Source of the DNA: Bordetella parapertussis | GTDB taxonomy: Bacteria; Pseudomonadota; Gammaproteobacteria; Burkholderiales; Burkholderiaceae_B | DNA: 37,801 nt | Assembly: GCA_943331855.1 (NCBI GenBank) | Contig: CALQNE010000006.1 | Location: 1-37,801 of the forward strand | Direction of reading: 5' to 3' | Shown: positions 16,076 through 23,024 of the stretch, one piece after another | Layout of the letters: each line of letters begins with the position of its first letter | Numbering within the stretch: position 1 is the stretch's first letter | Made by a program: the position numbers and the translations under genes | The notes under the pieces: model-generated | What the model was told of the DNA's origin: nothing | The model's database searches: none | What the model saw: the letters and a program-made list of their open reading frames with translations, nothing else

Positions 16076-17329
16076 ATGAGCCTCAGTGTAGACACCATGC
16101 GCACGATTGACCATCGGGTCGGCGTGCCACTTTGCGCACTTGCAACACCTTTTGTCATTTTGTTTGACTGGTTTAAAACACTGCTCGCAGGCCCTGTTGG
16201 CAAGCCGCGCAAAATCTTATTTATCGAACTCTCTGAGATGGGCAGCGCCATACTGGTTGATCCGGCGATGCGCGATGCGCAGGCGCGTGGTGCCGAGATT
16301 TTTTTTCTAATCTTTAAAAGTAATCAGGCCAGTTTAAGTTTGTTAAATACGGTTCCTGCTAACAATATTTTTACAATCGACGCGTCGTCACTTAAGTCCC
16401 TGGTCACAGACACCATCAAGTTTTTGTTTCAAGCGCGTGCAAAAAAAATCGACACCGTTATTGACCTTGAACTTTTTTCGCGCTTTACCGCGCTGCTAAC
16501 CGGGCTATGCGGTGCGCGTCGACGCGTGGGTTATCACATCTTTCATGGCGAAGGCCTATGGCGCGGCGACATGTTGACCCACAAAGTCCACTACAACCCA
16601 CATATACATATTGCCAAAAACTTTTTATCGCTCATTCATGCTGCGTTTTCAACTCAGCATGAACAGCCCTTTAGCAAAATTCATATTCCCGATGCCGCGA
16701 TTCAAATCGCGCAGGCCGTAGTTCAGCCTCGCGATAAACAAGCCGTACTTGAACGGATCGAGCGTATGGCGCGCGAGGCACAACGCCCTTTTACGCTGGG
16801 CCAACAACCCCTGCTCCTGGTCAATCCTAATGCCAGTGAGCTTTTGGTGCAGCGCCGCTGGGCACCCGAAAGTTTTTCAGCCTTAATCGTTGCGCTACAA
16901 AAAAAATGGCCTGATTGCCTCATATTAATTACAGGCTCACCGGCCGAACATGCGTATGTTGAAAATGTTCGCTTAGGTGCTAACGTCGCCAATGCCATTA
17001 ATTTTGCGGGGCAAGTATCTTTTGCAGAATTGCCTGCGCTCTACACACTGGCCGATGTCATGGTGACCAACGATTCTGGTCCCGGGCACTTTTCGTCGGT
17101 GACGGGTTTACATACCGTAGTGCTGTTTGGGCCCGAGACACCTGCGCTTTATGGCTCGCTCGGAAAATCAATTCCGATTACCGCACAGTTAGCCTGCTCG
17201 CCTTGTGTGAGCGCCGCGAATCACCGCAAAACGCCCTGCTCTGATAACGCATGCATGCGTGCCATTCGCGTTGAACAAGTTCTTGAAAAAATGGCTATTC
17301 AGTTTGTCGCAGCGCGCGCGAATGTCTGA
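16076..17329 (+). CDS. Glycosyltransferase family 9 (heptosyltransferase-like)
   Basis: GT-B glycosyltransferase, 417 residues, cytoplasmic or membrane-peripheral. The N-terminal half shows PRKILFIELSEMGSAILVD (about residues 43-61), the usual GT9 acceptor-side start. The C-terminal half carries LVNPNASELLVQRRWAPESF, LITGSPAEHAYVENV and the nucleotide-sugar block NDSGPGHFSSVTGLHTVVLFG. A hydrophobic stretch (about 15-33) before the GT-B fold is extra compared with WaaC/WaaF. C-terminal cysteines (ACSPCVSAANHRKTPCSDNACM) are also typical of the family. No clear ribosome site is seen; the gene starts 12 bases after its neighbour. The acceptor may be a lipid-linked sugar or LPS core. Confidence 0.88.
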   Translation: MSLSVDTMRTIDHRVGVPLCALATPFVILFDWFKTLLAGPVGKPRKILFIELSEMGSAILVDPAMRDAQARGAEIFFLIFKSNQASLSLLNTVPANNIFTIDASSLKSLVTDTIKFLFQARAKKIDTVIDLELFSRFTALLTGLCGARRRVGYHIFHGEGLWRGDMLTHKVHYNPHIHIAKNFLSLIHAAFSTQHEQPFSKIHIPDAAIQIAQAVVQPRDKQAVLERIERMAREAQRPFTLGQQPLLLVNPNASELLVQRRWAPESFSALIVALQKKWPDCLILITGSPAEHAYVENVRLGANVANAINFAGQVSFAELPALYTLADVMVTNDSGPGHFSSVTGLHTVVLFGPETPALYGSLGKSIPITAQLACSPCVSAANHRKTPCSDNACMRAIRVEQVLEKMAIQFVAARANV

Positions 17330-18149
17330 GACCTCATCGCAAAAAACCGTGCCTTCGCATGAATCTCCGCGGCCATTGATTACTCGATGGACCTGGCTTT
17401 GGTGTGCGTTACCTCTTTTACTTTGGGGCGTGCTCGAACTAAGCGTTGAACCGATCACACTTTTTAAACAACTCAATCGCACCGCGCAAATGCTACCCGA
17501 TTTATTTTGGGTTTTTTTCAACATGTTCGGCAATGGCTGGGGGGTCTTCGCACTACTTTGCCCGCTCTTGATCATTGCGCCCAGGGCGCTCATGGCAACA
17601 CTATGTGCAGGAGCGCTTGCAGGCGTGCTCTCACGCACACTCAAGCTCAGCTTACAGTTTCCGCGCCCCGCCTCGGTGCTTGACCCGGCCAGCTTTCATA
17701 TCGTCGGAAACCCACTGACCTCGCTGTCGATGCCCTCGGGTCATACCCTGACCGCCTTTGCGCTGGCGACGGCACTGTACTTCAGCGTCACGCCCTCCTT
17801 ACGCAAGCAAGCACTTTGGCTATTTGTCATAGCAACCTTCGCGGGCTTAGCCCGCATCGCGGTGGGTGCACATTGGCCAGCCGACGTTTTTGCTGGCATG
17901 TCAATCGGGCTACTCAGTGGCATGATTGGCGCAACCGTCGCACAACATATACCGGCCAATCGACTCACGCCACAGGCTTGGCCGCTTCGCCTCGCAAGCG
18001 TGGGCGCGATGCTCTGTATTTATATTTTATTGGCGGATCGTCTCGATTTTGACGAGACGCGTCCGTTTCAGTACTGCGCCGCCGCAATAGCAACGCTGAG
18101 TCTGGTGTGGTTTATGAAGCAAACGATCAAACCACGCACTGACTATTGA
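17322..18149 (+). CDS. PAP2 superfamily phosphatase
   Basis: Integral membrane phosphatase, 275 residues, with about six helices and the three PAP2 motifs complete. Motif 1 is K-x6-RP (Lys108, Arg115, Pro116), motif 2 is PSGH (catalytic His141), and motif 3 is R-x5-H-x3-D (Arg178, His184, Asp188); the usual first Ser of motif 3 is Ala. In this context it may dephosphorylate undecaprenyl pyrophosphate or a lipid A/phospholipid phosphate. The ATG at 17322 overlaps the GT9 stop by eight bases; the in-frame ATG at 17259 would overlap by 71. Its 3' end overlaps the convergent RraA-like gene by seven bases. Confidence 0.9.
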   Translation: MSETSSQKTVPSHESPRPLITRWTWLWCALPLLLWGVLELSVEPITLFKQLNRTAQMLPDLFWVFFNMFGNGWGVFALLCPLLIIAPRALMATLCAGALAGVLSRTLKLSLQFPRPASVLDPASFHIVGNPLTSLSMPSGHTLTAFALATALYFSVTPSLRKQALWLFVIATFAGLARIAVGAHWPADVFAGMSIGLLSGMIGATVAQHIPANRLTPQAWPLRLASVGAMLCIYILLADRLDFDETRPFQYCAAAIATLSLVWFMKQTIKPRTDY

Positions 18150-18853
18150 CCTGTTTCAGCTTTATAACGCGCCAAATTTTCTGCATTAGGGGGATACAAA
18201 CCGGGCAAAGCCTGCCCTTTTTGTACTTGTTCCATAATCCAATTTTCAAGATTTTCTTGTGCAGCTGCGCTTGACACGACGTCATTGAGCAGCGCCGCAG
18301 GAATCAGCACCGCGCCGTCATCATCCACCACCACGACATCTCCCGGAAACACGGCGACCCCACCACAACCAATGGGTTGTTGCCAAGCGACGAAGGTTAA
18401 ACCTGCGACTGAGGGTGGCGCAGCGGCCCCAGAACACCAGACCGGCAAACCGGTACCCAGCACGCCAGATAAATCTCGCACGACCCCGTCTGTCACCAGC
18501 CCAGCCACTTTTTTCTTGGCCATCCGTGCACACAAGATATCGCCAAAAATACCGGCATCGGTCACACCCATTGAATCGACCACAGCGATACAACCTTCAG
18601 GCATATCTTCGATCGCAGCACGCGTTGAAATCGGCGATGACCATGACTCGGGTGTCGCCAGATCTTCACGCGCGGGCACAAAACGTAACGTAAACGCACG
18701 AGCAACTAGACGCGGCTGTCCAGCGCGAATCGGCTTTGTGCCACGCATCCAAACATTGCGCAAACCTTTCTTTAACAAAATCGTGGTTAAGGTTGCGGTC
18801 GAAATTTTGGATAAGGCTTCGATCACGCTTGCATCGAGCTGCATGTTAATCAT
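18143..18853 (-). CDS. RraA-like protein / 4-hydroxy-4-methyl-2-oxoglutarate aldolase family
   Basis: Protein of 236 residues in the RraA/HMG-aldolase family, whose catabolic members perform metal-dependent retro-aldol cleavage to pyruvate or decarboxylate oxaloacetate. The conserved surface is present: MGVTDAGIFGDILCARMA (Gly104-Asp105) and TDGVVRDLSG with Asp122, Arg126 and Asp127, the substrate and metal site of HMG/CHA aldolase. The PGDVVVVDDDGAVLIP strand block follows. A ribosome-like AAGAGA lies about eight bases before the ATG. It follows the DHDPS-like gene after 54 bases, suggesting a shared operon. RNase E regulation is unlikely given this context. The exact substrate is unknown. 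Confidence 0.88.
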   Translation of the reverse strand: MINMQLDASVIEALSKISTATLTTILLKKGLRNVWMRGTKPIRAGQPRLVARAFTLRFVPAREDLATPESWSSPISTRAAIEDMPEGCIAVVDSMGVTDAGIFGDILCARMAKKKVAGLVTDGVVRDLSGVLGTGLPVWCSGAAAPPSVAGLTFVAWQQPIGCGGVAVFPGDVVVVDDDGAVLIPAALLNDVVSSAAAQENLENWIMEQVQKGQALPGLYPPNAENLARYKAETGQ

Positions 18854-18907
18854 GTTGGGATTCTCTTAATCAGTGGAGATGGTTCGTTTCGTTCAATTTT
18901 CAGGCAA

Positions 18908-19843
18908 TCAATTTAAAGCTTGTAATTTTTTCTCTTGCCGCGCCGTCAACCGCTTAATGTCGGCAATATCCAACGCCGATAATTTTGGACCGGGCTTGCG
19001 AATCGCAGCCGAGGCAATCGCACCACGTTCAGCCAAGATATGTTTGCGCACAGCCAAACCAATACCACCCTGCTGCTCATACTTCGCCAACGGAAGGTAG
19101 GCATCAAAAATATCAAATGCACGGTCGACCTGACCCGCCGCATAGGCCGCGCACACATCCACCATCATTTCAGGATAGGCAAACCCTGTCATCGCGCCAT
19201 TGGCACCGCGCACCAGCTCTTCGGGCAAGAATAATCCACCACCATTGCCGGTCAAAATCGAGATTTTGCGCAACTCGCCTTTTTGTATCGCCGTGCAGAT
19301 CGCTGTCAACTTCGCCAAACCAGGCCAATCTTCGTGCTTAAGCATGACGCAACGTGGCGAGTTTTTTAAGATTTTAAGTACCACTGACGCCGACATCTGT
19401 ACCGTGGTTGAAACGGGATGATCTTGAAGAACCCAGGGCACATCGGGGCCCAGCGTTTCGTTGACCATCTCAAAATAACCCGTGATCTGGTCATCTGTGC
19501 GCACCGTGGCGGGCGGCGCCACCATCACGCCTGCTGCACCCATATCCATCACGCTTTTTGTCAACTCGCCCATCGGCGCAAACCCAGGCGCCGAGGCACC
19601 CACCACCACGGGCACCTTACCCTGCACACGTGCCAGTACCTGACGCACAAACAGGCGTGACTCTTCAGCGGTCAGCTTGGTGGCCTCACCCATAATGCCT
19701 AAGATCGTTAAGCCCGTGACACCGCGCTCAAGACAAAAATCCACCATCCGATCGGTGCTCGGCAAATCAAGCTCTCCGTTATCTTTGAAGGGCGTCACGG
19801 TAATCAGATAGACCCCTTGGGCCGTTTCGTTCAGTGTGTTCAC
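18908..19843 (-). CDS. DHDPS/N-acetylneuraminate-lyase superfamily protein with non-canonical active site
   Basis: Class I aldolase-like TIM barrel of 311 residues. The Schiff-base Lys is retained (Lys169 in VMLKHEDWPG), and the phosphate-loop-like GIMGEATKLTAEE aligns with the GTTGE block. The DHDPS catalytic triad is missing: the two Thr are Ile50-Met51, the paired Tyr are Ala-Thr (112-113), and the YNxPxRT block reads LQDHPVST, replacing the catalytic Tyr with Gln140 and removing the carboxylate-binding Arg. It is therefore not expected to be lysine-biosynthetic DapA. Position upstream of an RraA-like aldolase and divergent from a Bug protein points to organic-acid catabolism. The reaction is unknown. 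Confidence 0.88.
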   Translation of the reverse strand: MNTLNETAQGVYLITVTPFKDNGELDLPSTDRMVDFCLERGVTGLTILGIMGEATKLTAEESRLFVRQVLARVQGKVPVVVGASAPGFAPMGELTKSVMDMGAAGVMVAPPATVRTDDQITGYFEMVNETLGPDVPWVLQDHPVSTTVQMSASVVLKILKNSPRCVMLKHEDWPGLAKLTAICTAIQKGELRKISILTGNGGGLFLPEELVRGANGAMTGFAYPEMMVDVCAAYAAGQVDRAFDIFDAYLPLAKYEQQGGIGLAVRKHILAERGAIASAAIRKPGPKLSALDIADIKRLTARQEKKLQALN

Positions 19844-19966
19844 AATGCTTCCTTATCTTGGATGCCCCTTGGGGCTGCTCGCGGGTCACAACCTCGTACA
19901 ATCGTTAGTCTAAGCCATTGACAACATGAATGCTTGTACCCCCCGAGCATCGCCCCGGAGACCAAA
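19844..19966. promoter_or_regulatory. Divergent intergenic region between the DHDPS-like and Bug genes
   Basis: This 123-base gap must carry promoters for both directions. A short palindrome GCCCCTTGGGGC lies at 19864-19875. A TTGACA hexamer at 19918-19923 points toward the Bug gene, but no good -10 follows at 16-18 bases. TACAAT at 19897-19902 is a possible -10 for the plus strand. GGAG at 19957-19960 is the Bug ribosome site. No regulator gene is adjacent. Confidence 0.4.
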
Positions 19967-20953
19967 ATGAAATTATCTAAAATTCTGCATGTTTTGGGAT
20001 TTTTCGCGACGTTTTACCTAGGCGCTGTAGGTTTTGCGACCTACGCCCAAGAATACCCGCGCCAACCCATCAAAATTGTCGTGCCTTGGGCACCCGGCGG
20101 AAACGTCGACATTACCGCTCGCACCGTCGCGCCCGCCTTATCTGAAATTCTTGGGCAACAAGTCGTGGTTGAAAACAAACCAGGCGCAGGTGGCTTTATC
20201 GGCACCCTAGGCGTCGTACGCGCCACACCCGATGGATACACCTTGCTGTTGGGCTCGAGCGGTTCAATCGCGGTTGGTCCCGCACTAGATCAAAAAGCGC
20301 CGTACGACCCCACAAAAGACTTAATTGCAATCGGCCCGATTCATGAAGCGGCGATGGTCTTAAGTGTTTCAGCGAAGGGGCAACTCAAGACGTTTGCCGA
20401 CTTCACGGCCAAAGCCAAGGCGCCCAACTCAGCCGTATCGATCGGCTCAGCCGGCAATGGCTCCAGCCAACATCTTGCCCTTGAATTACTGGCATTAAAG
20501 CTGCAACTTAAACTAACCCATATCCCTTACAAAGGCAGCGGGCCTGCACTCAACGATGCTGTGGGCGGTCAAATTGATAGCATTCTCGATCAACTCATCG
20601 CCTCGATTGGTCACATCAAAAACGGCACGCTGGTCGCAATCGCTCAAAGTGGCAATGCGCGCTCGCCCCTGCTACCCGACGTACCAACCTTTCAAGAACT
20701 TGGCGCGAAAGACGTCGATATCGTCACCTTTACCGGCTTGTTCGGCCCCGTCGGCATGCCTGCAGCCGTCATCGATAAACTCAATGCCGCCCTGAAACAG
20801 GCACTCAGTCAAAAGGCCGTACAAGAGCGCTTTAGCAGCCTCGGTGTCGACATCATGAACCTTGACCGTGCAGCATTTCAACAATACGTGAATAGAGACT
20901 TTGCAACGTCCAAAGCAATTGGTAAAGCCGCAAACATCGTCATTAACCAATAG
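19967..20953 (+). CDS. Bug-family tripartite tricarboxylate transporter substrate-binding protein
   Basis: Periplasmic binding protein of the Bug (TctC-like) family, 328 residues, which captures small carboxylates or related compounds. The signal peptide is residues 1 to about 25 (LGFFATFYLGAVGFATYAQ). The mature protein starts EYPRQPIKIVVPWAPGGNVD, with the two family motifs PWAPGGNVD and NKPGAGGFIG that form the ligand carboxylate-binding loops. ATG at 19967 has GGAG six bases upstream; upstream in-frame codons lack this and would disrupt the signal peptide. It is divergent from the DHDPS-like/RraA-like pair, suggesting that its ligand feeds that pathway. No TctA/TctB membrane genes are nearby, so it must share permeases encoded elsewhere. 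Confidence 0.94.
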   Translation: MKLSKILHVLGFFATFYLGAVGFATYAQEYPRQPIKIVVPWAPGGNVDITARTVAPALSEILGQQVVVENKPGAGGFIGTLGVVRATPDGYTLLLGSSGSIAVGPALDQKAPYDPTKDLIAIGPIHEAAMVLSVSAKGQLKTFADFTAKAKAPNSAVSIGSAGNGSSQHLALELLALKLQLKLTHIPYKGSGPALNDAVGGQIDSILDQLIASIGHIKNGTLVAIAQSGNARSPLLPDVPTFQELGAKDVDIVTFTGLFGPVGMPAAVIDKLNAALKQALSQKAVQERFSSLGVDIMNLDRAAFQQYVNRDFATSKAIGKAANIVINQ

Positions 20954-20967
20954 CTCAGCACCAAATC

Positions 20968-21360
20968 ATGACCGCAACACGAACGACTGGCACCATTCTA
21001 TTGGCACACGGCTCACGTGATCCGCAGTGGCGTCTGCCTTTTGAGTCGATTTTGAAAAAAATGCAGGCACAGTCAACCGCCCCACTTGCGCTAGCATTTC
21101 TTGAGAGCATGACGCCAACGTTTGCGCAAACGATTGACGAAATGGTAGCCGCCGGCGCCAAGCAAATTAGTGTTGTACCTGTCTTTTTGGCAGTCGGCAG
21201 TCACGTTCGCAAAGACTTGCCCAATTTGCTAGAAGCAGCACGTCAACGGCATCCGGGTCTGACGCTTGAAGCAAGCGCTGCCATTGGCGAACAAGACGTT
21301 ATTCAAGACGCAATCGCCCAATTTGCGCTTCAAGCCAGCACACTTGCTGGCTTGAAATAG
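20968..21360 (+). CDS. CbiX/SirB-type sirohydrochlorin chelatase-like protein
   Basis: Small single-domain class II chelatase-like protein, 130 residues, in the range of CbiX-short and SirB proteins that insert cobalt or iron into sirohydrochlorin. Metal-binding His14 lies in LLAHGSRDP and His79 in FLAVGSHVRKDLP; Glu46 in FLESMTP is also family-typical. A single domain implies a homodimer. It follows the Bug gene by 14 bases and may be co-transcribed with it, although no functional link is evident. The 3' end codes through a perfect 12-bp inverted repeat. No other siroheme or cobalamin gene is present, so the metal and pathway remain open. Confidence 0.88.
   Translation: MTATRTTGTILLAHGSRDPQWRLPFESILKKMQAQSTAPLALAFLESMTPTFAQTIDEMVAAGAKQISVVPVFLAVGSHVRKDLPNLLEAARQRHPGLTLEASAAIGEQDVIQDAIAQFALQASTLAGLK
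21329..21356. terminator. Perfect 12-bp stem-loop between convergent genes (candidate 3'-end structure)
   Basis: TTCAAGCCAGCA and its exact reverse complement TGCTGGCTTGAA flank a four-base loop CACT. The element lies in the last codons of the CbiX-like gene and 9-36 bases beyond the stop of the convergent dehydrogenase. No U-run follows on either strand, so it is not a textbook intrinsic terminator; it may act as a 3'-end stabiliser or with Rho. Confidence 0.5.
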
Positions 21361-21364
21361 CTGC

Positions 21365-22423
21365 TTACACTGCAAGCCGTTTAAGCAAGGCCTGGCCCGT
21401 TTCTTTAGTACCCAGCTGGCCACCCATATCGCGCGTTGACTCTTTTGCTGCGATGGCCTGCGTGACTGCGTCTTCAAGCGCTTGGCTTGCCTTCACAAAC
21501 TCGGGTCGACCTTCACGCTGACCATACCAGGTCAACAGCATTGCAGCCGAGCACACTTGTGAAAACGGATTCGCAATATTCTGACCCGCAATATCAGGAG
21601 CCGAGCCGTGAGCCGCCTGCGCCATCGCGTACTGAGTACCCGCATTGATTGAGGCCGCCATCCCCAGACTACCCGCAAGCTCGGCAGTGAGGTCAGACAA
21701 AATGTCGCCGAACATGTTGGTCGTGACAATCACGTCATAACGTTCAGGCGCGCGCACCACATGGGCCATCATGGCATCCACAATCACATCGTCAACCTGT
21801 ACGGCCGGAAACTCTTTTGCCACCGCTAGGCAAGCATCAATAAACATACCATCACCGATACGCAAGACGTTTGCCTTGTGCACAATGGTGACGTGCTTTT
21901 TACGCGTCATGGCCAACTCAAACGCCGAACGTGCAATACGCTCGCAACACTGACGCGTGATGCGACGCAACGATACGACGACATCAGGCGTAATGAGCAT
22001 TTCACTGCCACCTGATTCGATGTTGCGATCTGCATAAAAGCCTTCTGTATTTTCGCGCACCACCACCAAATCAAGCGGCTTGTACGTCGTGCCGCTGCCA
22101 GCGTACGTCTTGGCGGGACGAATATTGGCAAACAGATCAAGCCCTTTTCTAAAAAACTTAGATGGATTGATTTCGCCCTTTGATTCATCTTTAAAATCAT
22201 AGGTTGCCATCGGACCCAAAATCAAACCATCCGCTTTTTTGACTGACTCCATCAAACCATCATGAATGGTGGTGCCGTATTTCTTAAGGCTGTCATGACC
22301 TGCAATATCATGCTGTAGATTCAAACCTAATTTGTATTGTTTAGAGACCAGTTCTAAGGCGTCAACTGCAACCGCTACAGTCTCAGCACCAATACCATCT
22401 CCAGGAAGCACAATGATTTTCAT
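21365..22423 (-). CDS. Isocitrate/isopropylmalate dehydrogenase family protein
   Basis: NAD(P)-dependent beta-decarboxylating dehydrogenase of 352 residues; members oxidise (2R,3S)-malate-type 2-hydroxy acids. The N-terminal PGDGIG, the substrate Args in ANIRP (Arg101) and VVRENTEGFY (Arg123), catalytic Tyr130 and Lys183 (VHKANVL), and metal ligands Asp216, Asp240 and Asp244 are all present, followed by AHGSAPDIAGQNIANP. RENTEG with FYADRN differs from the RELTGG of true LeuB, so leucine biosynthesis is unlikely; isocitrate, tartrate, homoisocitrate or another malate derivative are candidates. AGAGA lies about nine bases before the ATG. It sits 43 bases from the cupin gene and may be in its operon. 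Confidence 0.9.
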   Translation of the reverse strand: MKIIVLPGDGIGAETVAVAVDALELVSKQYKLGLNLQHDIAGHDSLKKYGTTIHDGLMESVKKADGLILGPMATYDFKDESKGEINPSKFFRKGLDLFANIRPAKTYAGSGTTYKPLDLVVVRENTEGFYADRNIESGGSEMLITPDVVVSLRRITRQCCERIARSAFELAMTRKKHVTIVHKANVLRIGDGMFIDACLAVAKEFPAVQVDDVIVDAMMAHVVRAPERYDVIVTTNMFGDILSDLTAELAGSLGMAASINAGTQYAMAQAAHGSAPDIAGQNIANPFSQVCSAAMLLTWYGQREGRPEFVKASQALEDAVTQAIAAKESTRDMGGQLGTKETGQALLKRLAV

Positions 22424-22466
22424 TATTTCTAATCTCTTTTTTAATTAAACAATACAGGTCTAGGTA

Positions 22467-22838
22467 TTAGGGCAACTGAATCGTTTTGAAGTCACCTGGC
22501 AAAATCAATTCTAGTGTTTCGAAATCTTCAGAATGTTCGATTTCACGATGTCGAATCCCCGGAGCCTGGTGCACACAGGTGCCAGCCTCGAGCTTGTGCG
22601 TGCCGTGACCTTCGTATTCAAAAATCGCCCAGCCCTTTAAGACAAAAACAAATTGAAATTCAACCTCGTGGCAGTGCCAGTCGCCATGCGCATTGCTACC
22701 CTTGCTCGCCTTAATGACGTGGGCAACCACTTTTTTGTCTGTTGAATCATAAATACCCAAGTCACGATAATCAAAATATTCGCGTAAGCCATCGTGCGAA
22801 AAAGGCTTGTCTTTGGCGTGCTGGATGCTAAATCTCAT
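22467..22838 (-). CDS. Small cupin-domain protein
   Basis: Single-domain cupin, 123 residues. Cupin motif 1 is WHCHEVEFQFVFVLKGWAIFEYEG with His55, His57 and a following Glu, and motif 2 is CVHQAPGIRHREI with His97, so a metal site (3-His or 3-His/Glu) is likely. The start has GGAG seven bases upstream. It precedes the isocitrate/isopropylmalate-type dehydrogenase on the same strand. Cupins this small can be metal-dependent isomerases, dioxygenases or sensors, and nothing visible decides among these. The N-terminal YFDYRDLGIYDST is shared by a recognisable family of unannotated cupins, a recollection not checked. Confidence 0.87.
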   Translation of the reverse strand: MRFSIQHAKDKPFSHDGLREYFDYRDLGIYDSTDKKVVAHVIKASKGSNAHGDWHCHEVEFQFVFVLKGWAIFEYEGHGTHKLEAGTCVHQAPGIRHREIEHSEDFETLELILPGDFKTIQLP

Positions 22839-22993
22839 GGCGAGTCTCCGTTTGTTTTATTTAAATCACGATCAGGATGCGCACAAGCCTAAGCAATCAC
22901 TTAATTTCTTGGCTCACCCTCTGTTAGCTACGATACTCAATTTAAACGCTTTCGCAAAGCCGTTTCTCTGGGTATTGGTCGATTTGACAAGGC

Positions 22994-23023
22994 GTAGAGA
23001 AAGCAGCCAACCAAACAGCTGGC
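22994..23023 (-). terminator. Candidate intrinsic terminator after the rubredoxin-reductase gene
   Basis: Read on the minus strand, GCCAGC (23023-23018), a six-base loop and GTTGGC (23011-23006) pair as a six-base stem with one G-U wobble. The stem begins one base after the stop codon and is followed by the pyrimidine-rich TGCTTTCTCT. The T-tract is imperfect, so confidence is moderate to low. Confidence 0.35.
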
Positions 23024-23024
23024 C

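Noticed and set aside
18143..18853. RraA regulator of RNase E
   Set aside because: The metal/substrate residues of the aldolase branch are intact and the neighbours are catabolic.
19864..19875. GCCCCTTGGGGC as a terminator or strong operator
   Set aside because: Five-base stem with a two-base loop and no U-tract; too short to claim function, so mentioned only in the intergenic entry.
21365..22423. LeuB (3-isopropylmalate dehydrogenase)
   Set aside because: RENTEGFY replaces the RELTGG block and no leu genes are nearby, so leucine biosynthesis is not supported.
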